Part shown: piece after piece, positions 25,248 through 34,681 of the stretch
Layout of the letters: each line of letters opens with the position of its first letter
Numbering within the stretch: position 1 is the first letter of the stretch
Source: DATKRB01 sp963794215
Lineage (GTDB): Bacteria; Actinomycetota; Acidimicrobiia; Acidimicrobiales; RAAP-2
DNA: 64,000 nucleotides
Direction of reading: 5' to 3'
Assembly (NCBI GenBank): GCA_963794215.1
Contig: CAWCCQ010000001.1
Span: 806,001-870,000, forward strand
Made by a program: the position numbers and the translations under genes
Notes under the pieces: model-generated
What the model was told of the DNA's origin: nothing
Database searches by the model: none
Seen by the model: the letters and a program-made list of their open reading frames with translations, nothing else

Positions 25248-27701
25248 TCACAGCGTGCCGGTGCGCTGGAGCAAGATGAACGACACCCAGCCCGCCGGAA
25301 TGGGCAACCAGAAGGTCGCCACTCTGAAGAGCAGCACCGCAGGGACCGCCTCGTGGGCGGGAATGCCGATCGCGGTGAGCCCGGCGGTGAGCACTGCCTC
25401 GACAGCGCCGAGGCCACCGGGGGTGGGCGCGATGGACCCGACAGTGTTGCCGGCCAGGTAGACGGCCGCGGTGCCCAGCACCGGCGGGTGCGCGCCCATC
25501 GCCAACAGCGACGTGTAGAGCGCGAGCACGTAACCGCACGTGAGAAGCAGGTTGCCACCCACGCCGACCGCCAATCGCACGGGTCGGGAGATCGCCTCGA
25601 GCAGGCGGGGAATGGCGTTGCGCAGCCGCGGCCACACCTGACCTTGGAGCAGCGTTCGAGTCGGCGGGATGGCGAGGAGCAGCCCCACCGCTGCCGCGAT
25701 GCTGCCCAGGCCGATGAGCAGGTTCAGACCGGGCACGATCCGAAAGCGGCTCACCCCCGAGCCGGTCAGCACGCCGATGATGAGCAACAAGGGGATCGTG
25801 GTGGCCACGTTGACGATCTGAGAGACCGCGACGGCGGCGGCGATCGTACTCTCGTCGACGCCTTGACGGTGCAGGTACCGACTGTTGACCGCGACGTGAC
25901 CCACCGTCGGAGGCATTGCGACTCCCACGAAGGCGCTGGAGAGCTGCACCCAGAAGCCGCGGAGCAACGACAGCCGCTTGGGCACGAAGGCGGCAAGGTT
26001 GAGCGCTGCGCCGAGGTAGGTGACGAGCGAAGCGACCACCGCCACGACGAACCAGCCAGGGGCCATCGTCCGGAACGCCCCGATGAGGTTGACCTTTGAG
26101 AGCTGCCCGATGAGTAAGAACGCGGCCACCGTGAGGCCGATGGCGCTGATGACGGTCCGCCAGCGGAATCGCTCCAGGCGAATCGGAGCGATCTCGTCCT
26201 CTGGTCCCACGAACTCACGTCGCACGTCGCTCAGGCAGCCCCGAGCCCGTCGCATCGCGGACCAGCCCCATGGTGCCAGCGCGACGGGTTGGAGGACCGA
26301 GGCAACGGCCCGGTCGTCGGCCGGGTGGTAGCCCTCACGGAAGGCCTGGACCACGCGTGGGGCACCGACCAAAGTCGCCAACGTCGTCAGTGCCTGGGCG
26401 AGATCGAGGCGCCGGGCAAGCTCCCCCGCGCCGGTCTGTGCACGCGCCAGTGACGCGAATCCCACACCCTGGGTGCCGACGACGAGGTTCTCCTCTCGCA
26501 GGTCCCTGTGCGCGACGCCCGCGGTATGCAACGACCGCAGCGCCGCGAAGAGACCGACCAGCTGCGCGGGCGCAGTCCCCACGTCGGGCGTCGCTCCCTC
26601 GGGGCAGGCGAGCGCCAACGCCAACGTCTCGGGGGGCAGTTCGGCAAGGACGAGCACCCGAGGAGCGAGCACCCCCACGCTCGCCGCCGTGTAGCTCGCG
26701 AGGGCCTGGTTCTGGAGCTGCGTGCGCGAGCTGAACACGCCCGCTCCACTCTGGACGCCACGGAGCCGGACTGCTCGCCAGAGCCGCCGTGCCACTCCCG
26801 ATCCACGCGTGTCCCGATTGGCCAGTAAGACCAGCACGCCGGTCCCGTCGTCGAGCACCCCGTCGAATCCTTCGTGATCCGCGCCGTCGGTCAGACCCTC
26901 CACCGCGACTCCCGATCGTCGCAGCCAGCGTTCGAGGGCGAGCGGGGAGGGTCGCACCGAGCTGACGGCCAGCACCCACCGGACGAGCAGTCCGATGGCC
27001 CATCCCCCGAGCGGTGCGGCAAGCAGCGCGAAGACGGTGAGATCGTTGACCACGAGCTCGCTCAGGGGCAGGAGGAGGACTGCCAAGACGCACCAGCGAG
27101 TCCAGCGCGGGCGGCGTGCAAGGTCGGTCCCGGTGAGAAACGCGGTGAACCCGACCAACAGGACGAAGATCGTGCCGTTCTTCCCCTGAAGCATCGCCGT
27201 CGCGACGCCGCCTCGATGACTCCGCCACTCGATGACGCACGCGGTGGCGATCGCGGTACCCACGAAGAAAGCGACCACCGCATTGCGCGCTTCGCGGACA
27301 TCGGTGCGGAGCAGGGTGACGACGGCGACAAGGGCGAACGCCAGACAGCCCAGGCCGGCCGCCGACACCACGAGGAACCCGAGCGCCCGAGGTATGTGCT
27401 GGGTGAGCCACGCGGCCACGTTGTGCGTGAGCTCGCCGGTGCCGATCGGTAGCCCGTGGGCGATGCTGAAGAGCAGGGCTACCGCGGAGAGGGCCAGCAA
27501 GGCGAGCAGGAGGTCGGCGGGACGTCGTACCCGCGGCTGATGCTCGCTCCCTTCGCTCTGCGATGGCCGACCGTTCGCACTACTCGCCTGGCTCAGGCCG
27601 GTGGCACTTCCCGGGCCGGCGACACCGGCCACACCCGCCAGCGCGTCACCCGGGTGCATTGGCGTCCACTCGTCGGTCAAGCAGCTCCCGCCATCCCCCA
27701 C
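25248..27701 (-). CDS. Large membrane protein: kinase-like domain fused to a YbhN/lysylphosphatidylglycerol-synthase-type flippase domain
   Basis: 817 residues. Residues ~60-245 contain several membrane helices; ~260-490 hold a protein-kinase/ABC1-like module with 'SLHTAGVAHRDLREENLVV' (catalytic-loop HRD...N, ~397-405); ~510-815 are the eight-helix region of the UPF0104/YbhN family ('MPPTVGHVAVNSRYLHRQGVD' and 'AVYLAGNTVGSIAPTPGGLGAVEAVLTAGL', the conserved P-x-P-G-G-x-G-x-x-E). Where a kinase has DFG, this protein reads 'VGFASLARAQTG', so Mg binding is probably lost and the module may be a pseudokinase. The YbhN part is linked to lipid flipping or aminoacyl-lipid synthesis. Next to a secreted wall hydrolase. 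Confidence 0.82.
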   Translation of the reverse strand: MGDGGSCLTDEWTPMHPGDALAGVAGVAGPGSATGLSQASSANGRPSQSEGSEHQPRVRRPADLLLALLALSAVALLFSIAHGLPIGTGELTHNVAAWLTQHIPRALGFLVVSAAGLGCLAFALVAVVTLLRTDVREARNAVVAFFVGTAIATACVIEWRSHRGGVATAMLQGKNGTIFVLLVGFTAFLTGTDLARRPRWTRWCVLAVLLLPLSELVVNDLTVFALLAAPLGGWAIGLLVRWVLAVSSVRPSPLALERWLRRSGVAVEGLTDGADHEGFDGVLDDGTGVLVLLANRDTRGSGVARRLWRAVRLRGVQSGAGVFSSRTQLQNQALASYTAASVGVLAPRVLVLAELPPETLALALACPEGATPDVGTAPAQLVGLFAALRSLHTAGVAHRDLREENLVVGTQGVGFASLARAQTGAGELARRLDLAQALTTLATLVGAPRVVQAFREGYHPADDRAVASVLQPVALAPWGWSAMRRARGCLSDVRREFVGPEDEIAPIRLERFRWRTVISAIGLTVAAFLLIGQLSKVNLIGAFRTMAPGWFVVAVVASLVTYLGAALNLAAFVPKRLSLLRGFWVQLSSAFVGVAMPPTVGHVAVNSRYLHRQGVDESTIAAAVAVSQIVNVATTIPLLLIIGVLTGSGVSRFRIVPGLNLLIGLGSIAAAVGLLLAIPPTRTLLQGQVWPRLRNAIPRLLEAISRPVRLAVGVGGNLLLTCGYVLALYTSLLAMGAHPPVLGTAAVYLAGNTVGSIAPTPGGLGAVEAVLTAGLTAIGIPAHEAVPAVLLFRVATFWLPIPAGWVSFILLQRTGTL

Positions 27702-27728
27702 GCCCGAGGCCAGACGGCCGTGCCAAGT

Positions 27729-27923
27729 TCATGACACCTCAGTCGACGCCGGACGCGACGGATCGGCTCCGGCGTCGCTCTCGCGGGCGCGCCCAGACTC
27801 CCCGCCCGAGGACGCGCGAACGTCGACGATGGTCAGATCGCCGAGGTGATCGAAGAGCCATCGAGCACCGACCAAGGGGCCCGGCAAGTCCACGGCTCCA
27901 TCTGTCGCGGGCGGTGCGTGCAC
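27729..27923 (-). pseudogene. Truncated rhodanese/sulfurtransferase, N-terminal fragment
   Basis: GTG 27923 has AGAGGAG upstream and gives 64 residues. The core 'LPGPLVGARWLFDHLGDLTIVDVRAS' matches the first block of thiosulfate/3-mercaptopyruvate sulfurtransferases ('PLVSxxWLAxHLxDPDxVVLDVR'). After that the protein runs into a Ser/Arg-rich tail and stops; the catalytic Cys domain is absent. A functional ribosome site with a lost body suggests a deletion remnant; a genuine small protein is less likely. Confidence 0.5.
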
Positions 27924-28030
27924 GACGTCTCCTCTGGGTCCAGCATGCACGAGACCCCACGGTCCGGCGTGAGCAGCACCTCTCGACGTGGTCCGTGCGG
28001 GCCCACCCGAGGCGGCTGGGCTGCACCTGC

Positions 28031-28948
28031 TCACGTGGGCAGGCGGCGCTTGGCCTCCTCGTAAATATCCGCGGGCAGTGGCCCCTTTTCGGCGAACGCC
28101 ACGTTGGCGCGCAGGTGCTCAATGCTCGAGGTACCCACGATCGTGCTCGACAAACCTGGATGGCTCAGGGTGAACCGGAGGATGAACTCGATGCGGTTCA
28201 TGTCCCCGAGGAGCTCTTCGGCCCCCGAAGACTCCCATCGGCGCTGTCCTTGGCCCTCGGGGAGCCCGATAGGTCCCTGGCGCCAGTTCTTGTCCTCCGC
28301 AGGGGCACCGCGCGCCGCACCACCCCGGATGAGGGTGCCCGCGCCCGCGGTGGCCGCGGCGGTAACTAGATCCTCGTGCTCACGCTGGACGGCCGAGTAA
28401 GGAATCTGGAAGACGTCGAAGACGCCCATCTCGATGTGTTCGGGCAGGTGCGGCAGCGTTCCCGACATCCCGATGAAGCGGACCTTCCCCGCCTCGCGCA
28501 GGGCGCGGAGCGTCTCGATCGTGTGCTCCGCCTCCATCTGGGCCCGGCTGGGCGAGATGTGGACTTGGAGGAGGTCGAGCCGGTCGGTGCGAAGCTTGCG
28601 CAAGCTCTGCTCGATCCCCGCCTTGAGGTTCCCGGCCGAGTAATCGTGCGGATACGGAGGGTTACTGCCCGGCGGCGGATCGCCAAGCAGGCAGCCGCAC
28701 TTGGATGCCAGGAAGAACTCGTCGCGGCGGTCGGCCAAGAAGCGACCGATGAGCGCTTCGCTCTGGCCGTAGTCGATCGACGTATCGATGAGGTTGATAC
28801 CCCAGTCGAGCACGGCGTTGAGGAGCCGACCGGCCTCGTGCTCGTCGATCGCCGGGCCCCTTGGCTGACCGCGCAACTCCATGGCGCCGTAGCCCAAGAT
28901 GCTCACGTCCGCCCCCGTCCGCCCGAGCGAACGCGTCTGGAGAGTCAT
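28031..28948 (-). CDS. Aldo/keto reductase
   Basis: 305 residues. 'RSLGRTGADVSILGYGAMELRG' start, Asp/Tyr of the tetrad in 'INLIDTSIDYGQSEALIGRFL', Lys in 'FFLASKCGC', His in 'LLQVHISP', and NADP-binding 'SSTIVGTSSIEHLRANV' near the C-terminus. The (beta/alpha)8 enzymes reduce aldehydes or ketones with NADPH. Ends within the region of the rhodanese fragment; the next gene upstream (SDR, 28972) runs in the same direction with only 23 bp between, so the two are likely one transcript. Confidence 0.9.
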   Translation of the reverse strand: MTLQTRSLGRTGADVSILGYGAMELRGQPRGPAIDEHEAGRLLNAVLDWGINLIDTSIDYGQSEALIGRFLADRRDEFFLASKCGCLLGDPPPGSNPPYPHDYSAGNLKAGIEQSLRKLRTDRLDLLQVHISPSRAQMEAEHTIETLRALREAGKVRFIGMSGTLPHLPEHIEMGVFDVFQIPYSAVQREHEDLVTAAATAGAGTLIRGGAARGAPAEDKNWRQGPIGLPEGQGQRRWESSGAEELLGDMNRIEFILRFTLSHPGLSSTIVGTSSIEHLRANVAFAEKGPLPADIYEEAKRRLPT

Positions 28949-28971
28949 GCCCGCAGGTTATCGAGTTGCCG

Positions 28972-29745
28972 TCACCCCTGGCCCCACGGGAGCCCGCCGT
29001 CGCGCGGCTGAACGGTGATGTCCCACACGCGAGCCTCGTCAACGAGGATCAGGGCCACCGCGTGGGCGATCGACTCCGCCTCGGCCAGCGCCCCGGAGGT
29101 CAGACCCAGGTTGGCCCAACGTGCCTGATGTGCGAACGCGCCGGCGTCCACCTCGGCCGTCGTGGCTCCACCCGCAGTTGGCCCGACGTTGACCCGGGCG
29201 AAGCCGAGCTCGGGGTGCTCGGCCCGCCAGGTGTCGATCATCCGGTTGAGCGCCGCCTTGCTCGCCGTGTAGACCCCGATGCCCGGCCACGGTCCGGTGT
29301 AGCTCGAGACTGACGAGAGGTACACGACCGTTCCTCGTGACCCCAGCAGGTGGGGCAGCGCGGCGCGCGTCACCAGCGCGGCGCCCATCACGTTGGTCTC
29401 GAGGGTCCGACGCCACCAGTTGTCGTCGGCGTCGGCGAGCGCAACGATCGAGATCAGCCCCGTTGCATACACGACGTCGTCGAGACCGCCCAGTCGCTCC
29501 ACGGCCTCGCGAACGACGAGCTCGCACATCTGGGGATCGGTGACGTCGCAGGCGATGCCCACGGCCTTGCCCTCTGCTTGTGCCGCGGCCTCGTCGCAAA
29601 GCCAGCCGCGACGGCCGGCGAACGCCACGTGGGCGCCCTCGGCGCAGAGGTGATGGCCGACGACCCGACCTATTCCCGCCGACGATCCCACCACCAGGAC
29701 ACGCCGCCCGTCGAGGCCGCGCTGACTTTCGGGTGCACTGGCCAC
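28972..29745 (-). CDS. SDR-family oxidoreductase
   Basis: About 257 residues. 'GRRVLVVGSSAGIGRVVGHHLCAEGAHVAFAGR' (cofactor loop), 'VVYATG' in place of NNAG, catalytic Ser in 'VVYLSSVSSYTGPWPG' and 'YTASKAAL' (Y-x3-K) are all present, so it should be active. The frame is open to 30015. GTG 29745 follows a GGGGGGG-type site and gives a normal N-terminus; ATG 29778 is the alternative. Cofactor Arg (AGRR) favours NADP. Precedes the aldo/keto reductase in the same orientation. Confidence 0.85.
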   Translation of the reverse strand: MASAPESQRGLDGRRVLVVGSSAGIGRVVGHHLCAEGAHVAFAGRRGWLCDEAAAQAEGKAVGIACDVTDPQMCELVVREAVERLGGLDDVVYATGLISIVALADADDNWWRRTLETNVMGAALVTRAALPHLLGSRGTVVYLSSVSSYTGPWPGIGVYTASKAALNRMIDTWRAEHPELGFARVNVGPTAGGATTAEVDAGAFAHQARWANLGLTSGALAEAESIAHAVALILVDEARVWDITVQPRDGGLPWGQG

Positions 29746-29986
29746 CTGCCCCCCCAATCTCGTCGCGGCGCGCTCCATCCGAGCGATCGTCGGCCTCCGG
29801 CGCGCAACGCGGGGCGATAATAGCGGGCGAATTACACCGCTGCTTCCCCGAGCACGATCGGCGATCGCCATCCTGCGTGGACAAATGGCGGGCGCTTTTG
29901 TAGGGTCGGCGCCCGGGCGTCGCTTCGTCGCGAACGCAGCCGACGACCGGTTGCCGAGCATCCAGCTGCGAGCCAAGGGGGAAACC

Positions 29987-31205
29987 ATGGCCACCAAGAG
30001 TGCGCTGAGCTTCATCGACTCCGATGGACACGTGCTCGAGCACCCGACCGGGATGCTCGATTACGCCCCGAAGGAGTACCGCGACCGCATCTGGCACATC
30101 GAGACCGAGGCCGACGGCACCGAATGGCTCGTCTGGGACGGTGTGCGCTCGCCGGCAAACGGGGCGTCGGTCTCCGGGACGGCGGGCATGAGCGAGGAGA
30201 TGTGCGCCAAGGCAATGGCGGGCGAGCTTCGCTACACCGAGGTGCGGCCAGCCGCGTACAACGCCAAGCCCCGACTGGGGGACATGGACGCCGACGACAT
30301 TGCCAAGTCGGTCCTGTACCCGACCCAGCTGCTCGGCATCCAGTGCTACTACGACGTCGAATTCGCCAACGCCCAGTGCCAGGCCTACAACAACTGGCTG
30401 TCGGACCACGTGACCGACGGCGACGGCCGCCTCTTCGGCGCGGCTTTGCTCCCTCAGCAAGACATCGAGCTAGCGGCGGCCGAGCTGCGGCGGGCGGCGA
30501 AGCTGCCGGGGATGGTCGCCGCCTTCATCCGTCCCAATCCCACGCAAAACTGGGAACCGTTGCATCATCGTGTCTACGACCCGCTCTGGCGGGCCGCGTC
30601 GCGAAACGGGAATGCCACTGGGTCTGCACCCGTTCTTCGACTCGCGACTACCCGGCGCCTGCATCGGCATGCACTTCGATCACGTGCACGAGACACCGAC
30701 GACCTTCGCCGGACAGACCGAACAAGCGGGAACGGGCATCGGGATCGACAACATCTACTTCAGCCAGGCCCTCTCGAATCCGTTCGACATGATGAGCTCG
30801 ATGGCCTTTTTCTTGGCCGGTGGAGTGTGCGAGAGGTTCCCCGAGCTGCGGCTCATCTTCTTGGAAGCCAACGGCGGCTGGTTGGTGCCGTGGCTCGAGC
30901 GGCTGGACCACCATGCTCACGTCCCGCTGTTCCGTCCCGATGTGCCCGACATCAAGATGGACCCCTCGGAGTACTTCCGCCGCCAGTGCTGGATCAGCTT
31001 CGACGCCGACGAGTCAGCCCTCGCGTTCACCGCGAACTCCCCGCTCGTTGGGGCCGACCGCATCATCTGGGCGTCGGATTACCCGCATCCCGACGCCAAG
31101 TTCCCCGGCACCACCGATGAGCTGTTCGAGTCGATCGAAGGCCTGACCGACGAGCAGCAACGTCAGATCGCCGGCGCCAGCTCCGAGACGCTCTACGGGA
31201 TCTGA
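29987..31205 (+). pseudogene. Amidohydrolase-2 family protein (copy 4), one-base insertion near 30602
   Basis: ATG 29987 follows AAGGGGGAAACC. The first ~205 residues ('SALSFIDSDGHVLEHPTGMLDYAP' with D-x-D-x-H, 'DIAKSVLYPTQLLG', 'NAQCQAYNNWLSDHV') are in one frame to 'DPLWRAAS'. After one extra base the next frame continues 'ETGMPLGLHPFFDSRLPGACIGMHF' and 'LRLIFLEANGGWLVPWLERLDHH' to 'IIWASDYPHPDAKFPG' with the late Asp. Repaired length ~405. Divergent from the SDR at 28972 across a 240-bp gap. Confidence 0.85.
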
Positions 31206-31268
31206 GGCCTCACTTCCCACAAAAGGGGGCCCCAGCGGTCCGGCCCCTGGGCATTCGGCGGGCCGGCG

Positions 31269-32285
31269 CTATCGGTGAATGGGGCGGTCGGTGTCGCGCA
31301 GGGAGCCGGAAACCGCCCCGGTCGCCGCGCCCAGGATCTCCGCGCAGATGGCGAGGGCGGTCTCCGGCGGGTTGCGGGCCCCGAGGTCGAGCCCGATGGG
31401 ACCGAAGATGCTCGAACGGCTTGCCTCGTCGACACCCAGCCGTTCGAGCCGTTCGGCCCGCTGGCCCTGGGTATGCCTCGATCCAAGTGCACCGAGGTAC
31501 CCGGTGCCCGATTCCAAGCCCACGCGCAGCACTGCGGCGTCCACCTCGGGATCATGGCTGAGCAGGACGAGTGCGCCAGCACTGCCGAGCTCGCGCAGCT
31601 GGGTGGCTGCAGCAGCTACGCCCTCGACATGCACGCACGGCCACGCGAGGGTTGCGCACAGGGCGCCAAGGGCCGACGCGAGATCCCCGCCACCAACGAC
31701 CACGACGTGGGGGAAAGAGCCGTACACCTCGACCGCCACGATCGAGTCCGGCACCGAGATAAGACGCAGGTCGGGCTTGGGCCTGCGCAGCAGCTCGGCC
31801 GCGACGCCCTGGGCCGAACGGTCGGCGACCGCATCGCCCAGCGAACCGGCCGTGGTGCCGTCGGCGCGGACGACCAGCGCTCCCCCGGTACTGGCGGGAT
31901 CCTCTTCGATCCGCACGACCAACGCCACCGGACGGTTCGCCGCCAGGTCTGACCACAGCACCTCGGGAAGCGACCACATGGATTCGAGTGCGATGCGCGC
32001 CTCGCCGGCACACGCTAACCCGGCCGCGACGGCGTCCTCCTCGCCGACCCTCACCGAGAGCCGGACGGTGGAACGACCCTCGGCCATGGCACTCGCCGCG
32101 GCGCCCACGATGGCCTCGCTCACCGTTCCGCCCAACAGCGCACCGGCCATCTCCCCGGTGTCCGACACGAGCAAGGCGCCACCCGGGGGCCACGCGCCGA
32201 GGCCCTGGCCTCCCACCACGCGGGCCACCATCGCCTGACGGCCCGCCCGTCGCCAACGCTGCACCACGCCGGCGATGTCGCGCAC
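31269..32285 (-). CDS. XdhC/CoxI-family protein
   Basis: About 338 residues. 'MRDIAGVVQRWRRAGRQAMVARVV' is the usual family start, so I use GTG 32285 although the frame is open to 32366. 'GALLVSDTGEMAGALLGGTVSEAIV' is the XdhC-CoxI N-domain; the C-terminal Rossmann part has 'HVVVVGGGDLASALGALCATLAWPCVHVEG' and 'LVLLSHDPEVDAAVLRVGLESGTGYLGALGSRHTQ'. XdhC proteins bind molybdenum cofactor and insert it, after sulfuration, into xanthine-dehydrogenase/CO-dehydrogenase-type enzymes. No such large subunit lies in this window, so the client enzyme is elsewhere. The N-domain lacks the usual CxS/C cluster. Confidence 0.85.
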   Translation of the reverse strand: MRDIAGVVQRWRRAGRQAMVARVVGGQGLGAWPPGGALLVSDTGEMAGALLGGTVSEAIVGAAASAMAEGRSTVRLSVRVGEEDAVAAGLACAGEARIALESMWSLPEVLWSDLAANRPVALVVRIEEDPASTGGALVVRADGTTAGSLGDAVADRSAQGVAAELLRRPKPDLRLISVPDSIVAVEVYGSFPHVVVVGGGDLASALGALCATLAWPCVHVEGVAAAATQLRELGSAGALVLLSHDPEVDAAVLRVGLESGTGYLGALGSRHTQGQRAERLERLGVDEASRSSIFGPIGLDLGARNPPETALAICAEILGAATGAVSGSLRDTDRPIHR

Positions 32286-32498
32286 GAACCCAGTCTGTCC
32301 CCTCCGGCCGAGCGCCGCGTGACAGATCACGTTCGCGCCCCTCGCCACAGGGAGCGACAAGTTCACTCAGCCGTAACGCAGGTGCCAATCCCGATCTGGT
32401 AGTCGTGTCGGGTGGTCTTCGTGGCCCCCGGCCGAGCACCCCGACCCGTGGATCGAGCAATGGGCCCACCCACTACGTCACGCCGCCCCTGAACACTC

Positions 32499-33929
32499 AT
32501 GCCCGACGTCCGCTCCGAGGCTTCGACGGCCGACACGCACCAAAAGGCACTCCGGATCAATCTCGATCCTCGCTGGTACGGGACCGTCGCCGAGATTGGG
32601 GCTGGCCAGGAGGTCGTGCGCTGGTTCTTCCGGGTTGGTGGCGCCGCCGGCACGGTGGCCAAGTCGATGTCGGCCTACGACATGGCGGTGAGCGATGCCG
32701 TCTACGGTCAAGCGGACCGCTACGTGTCGGCGGCCCGGCTCCAAGCGATGCTCGACCACGAGTACGACCTCAACATCGAACGGCTGGGCGACTCGCGCGG
32801 CGACGACACCTCGTTCTTCGCCTTCGCCGACACCGTCGTGGCCCGGAGCTTCCAAGGTGGCAATGAGTGCCACGGCTGGATGGGGGTCAAGTTCCAGGCA
32901 CATCCCCATGACGAGCCGAGCCAAGTCATCGTGCACCTGCGGATGCTCGACGCCGACGCCTCGATGCAGCAGGAGGCGCTCGGGATCGTCGGGGTGAACC
33001 TCCTCTACGGCGCGTTCTTCGTGCACCACGAGCCCGAGGCCCTCGTCGAGAGCCTCCTCGACCGACTGAGCACCGGTCGCATCGAGATCGACATGATCCA
33101 ATTCCGGGGGATCGAGTTCCGCAACATCGACAACCGCCTGATGGCGCTCAAGCTGGTCGAGATCGGCCTGAGTGGCGTCGCCATGTTCGGGCCCGACCGC
33201 GAGGTGCTCCAACCCAGTGAGGCGCTTCGCCACAAGGCCGTACTCGTCGAGCGGGGCAGCTTCCGCCCGACGACGGTTGTCAACATCGACATGCTCGACT
33301 GTGCGCTCGCCAAGTTCGAGGCGGACCCCGCGGTGGCGGGCAAGCCGGTACTTGCCCTCACCGAGATCACGATGCGCAACCTGCGTGCCGGTGGCGCTGA
33401 CGTCGACCGGCGAGACTTCCTCGCCCGTGCCGAGCTACTCGCCGCGTGCGGCATGACCACGCTGATCTCGGACTACTTCGACTACTACCGGTTGGCCGCC
33501 TACCTCGGGGAAAGGACCACCGAGCGCATCGGCATCGTCATGGGCGTGCCGAGCCTCCTGGACCTGTTCGACGAGACGAACCACTCCCACCTCCAAGGGG
33601 GGATCCTCGAAAGCTTCGGCCGGCTGTTCAAGAACGCGCTCAAGCTCTACGTGTATCCGCTCCGAGCCCGCGAAGGCGAGGAGCTCCGGACGGTCGACAA
33701 CCTCCAGGTCGAGCCAGCATTACGGCCCCTGTACGTCTACCTGAACGAGCGTGGCAGCTTCGTATCCCTCGACAACTTCCGACCCGACTACCTGTCGATC
33801 TTCAGCCGAGACGTCCTGCGGCGGATCGCCTCGAGCGACGACGGGTGGGAGACCATGGTTCCCCAAGGAGCAGTGGAGCTCATCAAACGGCGCGGCTTCT
33901 TCGGGTACTCCAGATCGACGAGGGAGTAG
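32499..33929 (+). CDS. Conserved protein of unknown function, 476 residues
   Basis: I recognise the wording ('ALRINLDPRWYGTVAEIGAGQEVVRWFFRVGGAAGTVAKSMSAYDMAVSDAVYG') from a well-conserved family present in cyanobacteria, Bacteroidetes and others, often mislabelled in databases as a TonB receptor or nucleotidyltransferase; no function is established to my knowledge. The protein has no signal peptide or membrane helix. Conserved acidic and aromatic stretches ('IDMIQFRGIEFRNIDNRLMALKLVEIGLS', 'CGMTTLISDYFDYYRLAAYL') suggest an enzyme. It is followed after 21 bp by an esterase in the same orientation, probably an operon. Confidence 0.7.
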   Translation: MPDVRSEASTADTHQKALRINLDPRWYGTVAEIGAGQEVVRWFFRVGGAAGTVAKSMSAYDMAVSDAVYGQADRYVSAARLQAMLDHEYDLNIERLGDSRGDDTSFFAFADTVVARSFQGGNECHGWMGVKFQAHPHDEPSQVIVHLRMLDADASMQQEALGIVGVNLLYGAFFVHHEPEALVESLLDRLSTGRIEIDMIQFRGIEFRNIDNRLMALKLVEIGLSGVAMFGPDREVLQPSEALRHKAVLVERGSFRPTTVVNIDMLDCALAKFEADPAVAGKPVLALTEITMRNLRAGGADVDRRDFLARAELLAACGMTTLISDYFDYYRLAAYLGERTTERIGIVMGVPSLLDLFDETNHSHLQGGILESFGRLFKNALKLYVYPLRAREGEELRTVDNLQVEPALRPLYVYLNERGSFVSLDNFRPDYLSIFSRDVLRRIASSDDGWETMVPQGAVELIKRRGFFGYSRSTRE

Positions 33930-33950
33930 CACCGCGCGAAGCTGGGGCTG

Positions 33951-34646
33951 GTGACCGACCGGGGGCCCGGAGCGTCAGACCACTACGCCGAGGCGAGGCT
34001 GGCGTTCCATGCGCGCCCGAGCACTGGTGGACGAGCCGCCCGCGACACGACGCTGGGGATCGGCGGCGATCGCGACGGGGTCCTCTACGTTCCCGAAACC
34101 GCCCAGAACGGCGCGCCGCTCCTACTGTTCTTCCATGGTGCGGGCGGCACCGGCCGCCGGGAGTTGCGAGCGGTGCTCAGTGCGGCAGATCGCTACGGCA
34201 CGGTGGTGGCCGCTCCCGACTCGCGCGACGAGACCTGGGACATCATCGCCAGTCGCGAGTTCGGACCGGACGTCGCCTTCGCCGACCGAGTGCTCAACCG
34301 GGTCGCCGACAGCTGCGACGTCGACTTCGAGCGCTTGGCGGTCGGGGGGATCTCTGACGGGGCGTCCTATGCGCTGTCCCTTGGGGTCACCAACGGCGAC
34401 GTGTTCTCGTCGGTCCTTGCGTTCTCGCCGGGATTCGTCGTCACGCCCTCGGTCAAGGGTCGCCCCCGTATCTTCATCTCTCACGGGACGCGCGACAGCG
34501 TCCTGCCCATCGATCTCTGCGGCCGTCGCCTCGCGGCCGGCCTCAGCTCGGACGGGTACGCCGTCACCTTCCACGAATTCGACGGTGGCCATTCGGTTCC
34601 TCCCGATGTCGCCGCTCTCGGGTTCCGATGGTGGGTCAACGACTGA
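33951..34646 (+). CDS. Alpha/beta hydrolase of the phospholipase/carboxylesterase type
   Basis: 231 residues from GTG. 'PLLLFFHGAGGTGRRELRAVLSAADRYGTVVAAPDSRDETWD' holds the oxyanion loop (HGAGG). The nucleophile region reads 'LAVGGISDGASYALSLG' (G-x-S-D-G), with Asp in 'ISHGTRDSVLPI' and His in 'FHEFDGGHSVPPDVAAL'. All three triad residues are present. The fold matches cytosolic carboxylesterase/predicted peptidase (PHB-depolymerase-like) proteins of ~220 residues. Probably translated together with the 476-residue unknown protein upstream. Confidence 0.82.
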   Translation: MTDRGPGASDHYAEARLAFHARPSTGGRAARDTTLGIGGDRDGVLYVPETAQNGAPLLLFFHGAGGTGRRELRAVLSAADRYGTVVAAPDSRDETWDIIASREFGPDVAFADRVLNRVADSCDVDFERLAVGGISDGASYALSLGVTNGDVFSSVLAFSPGFVVTPSVKGRPRIFISHGTRDSVLPIDLCGRRLAAGLSSDGYAVTFHEFDGGHSVPPDVAALGFRWWVND

Positions 34647-34681
34647 GGCGTCACCGGTCACGCTCGCGCGTGTCGGAGCAC

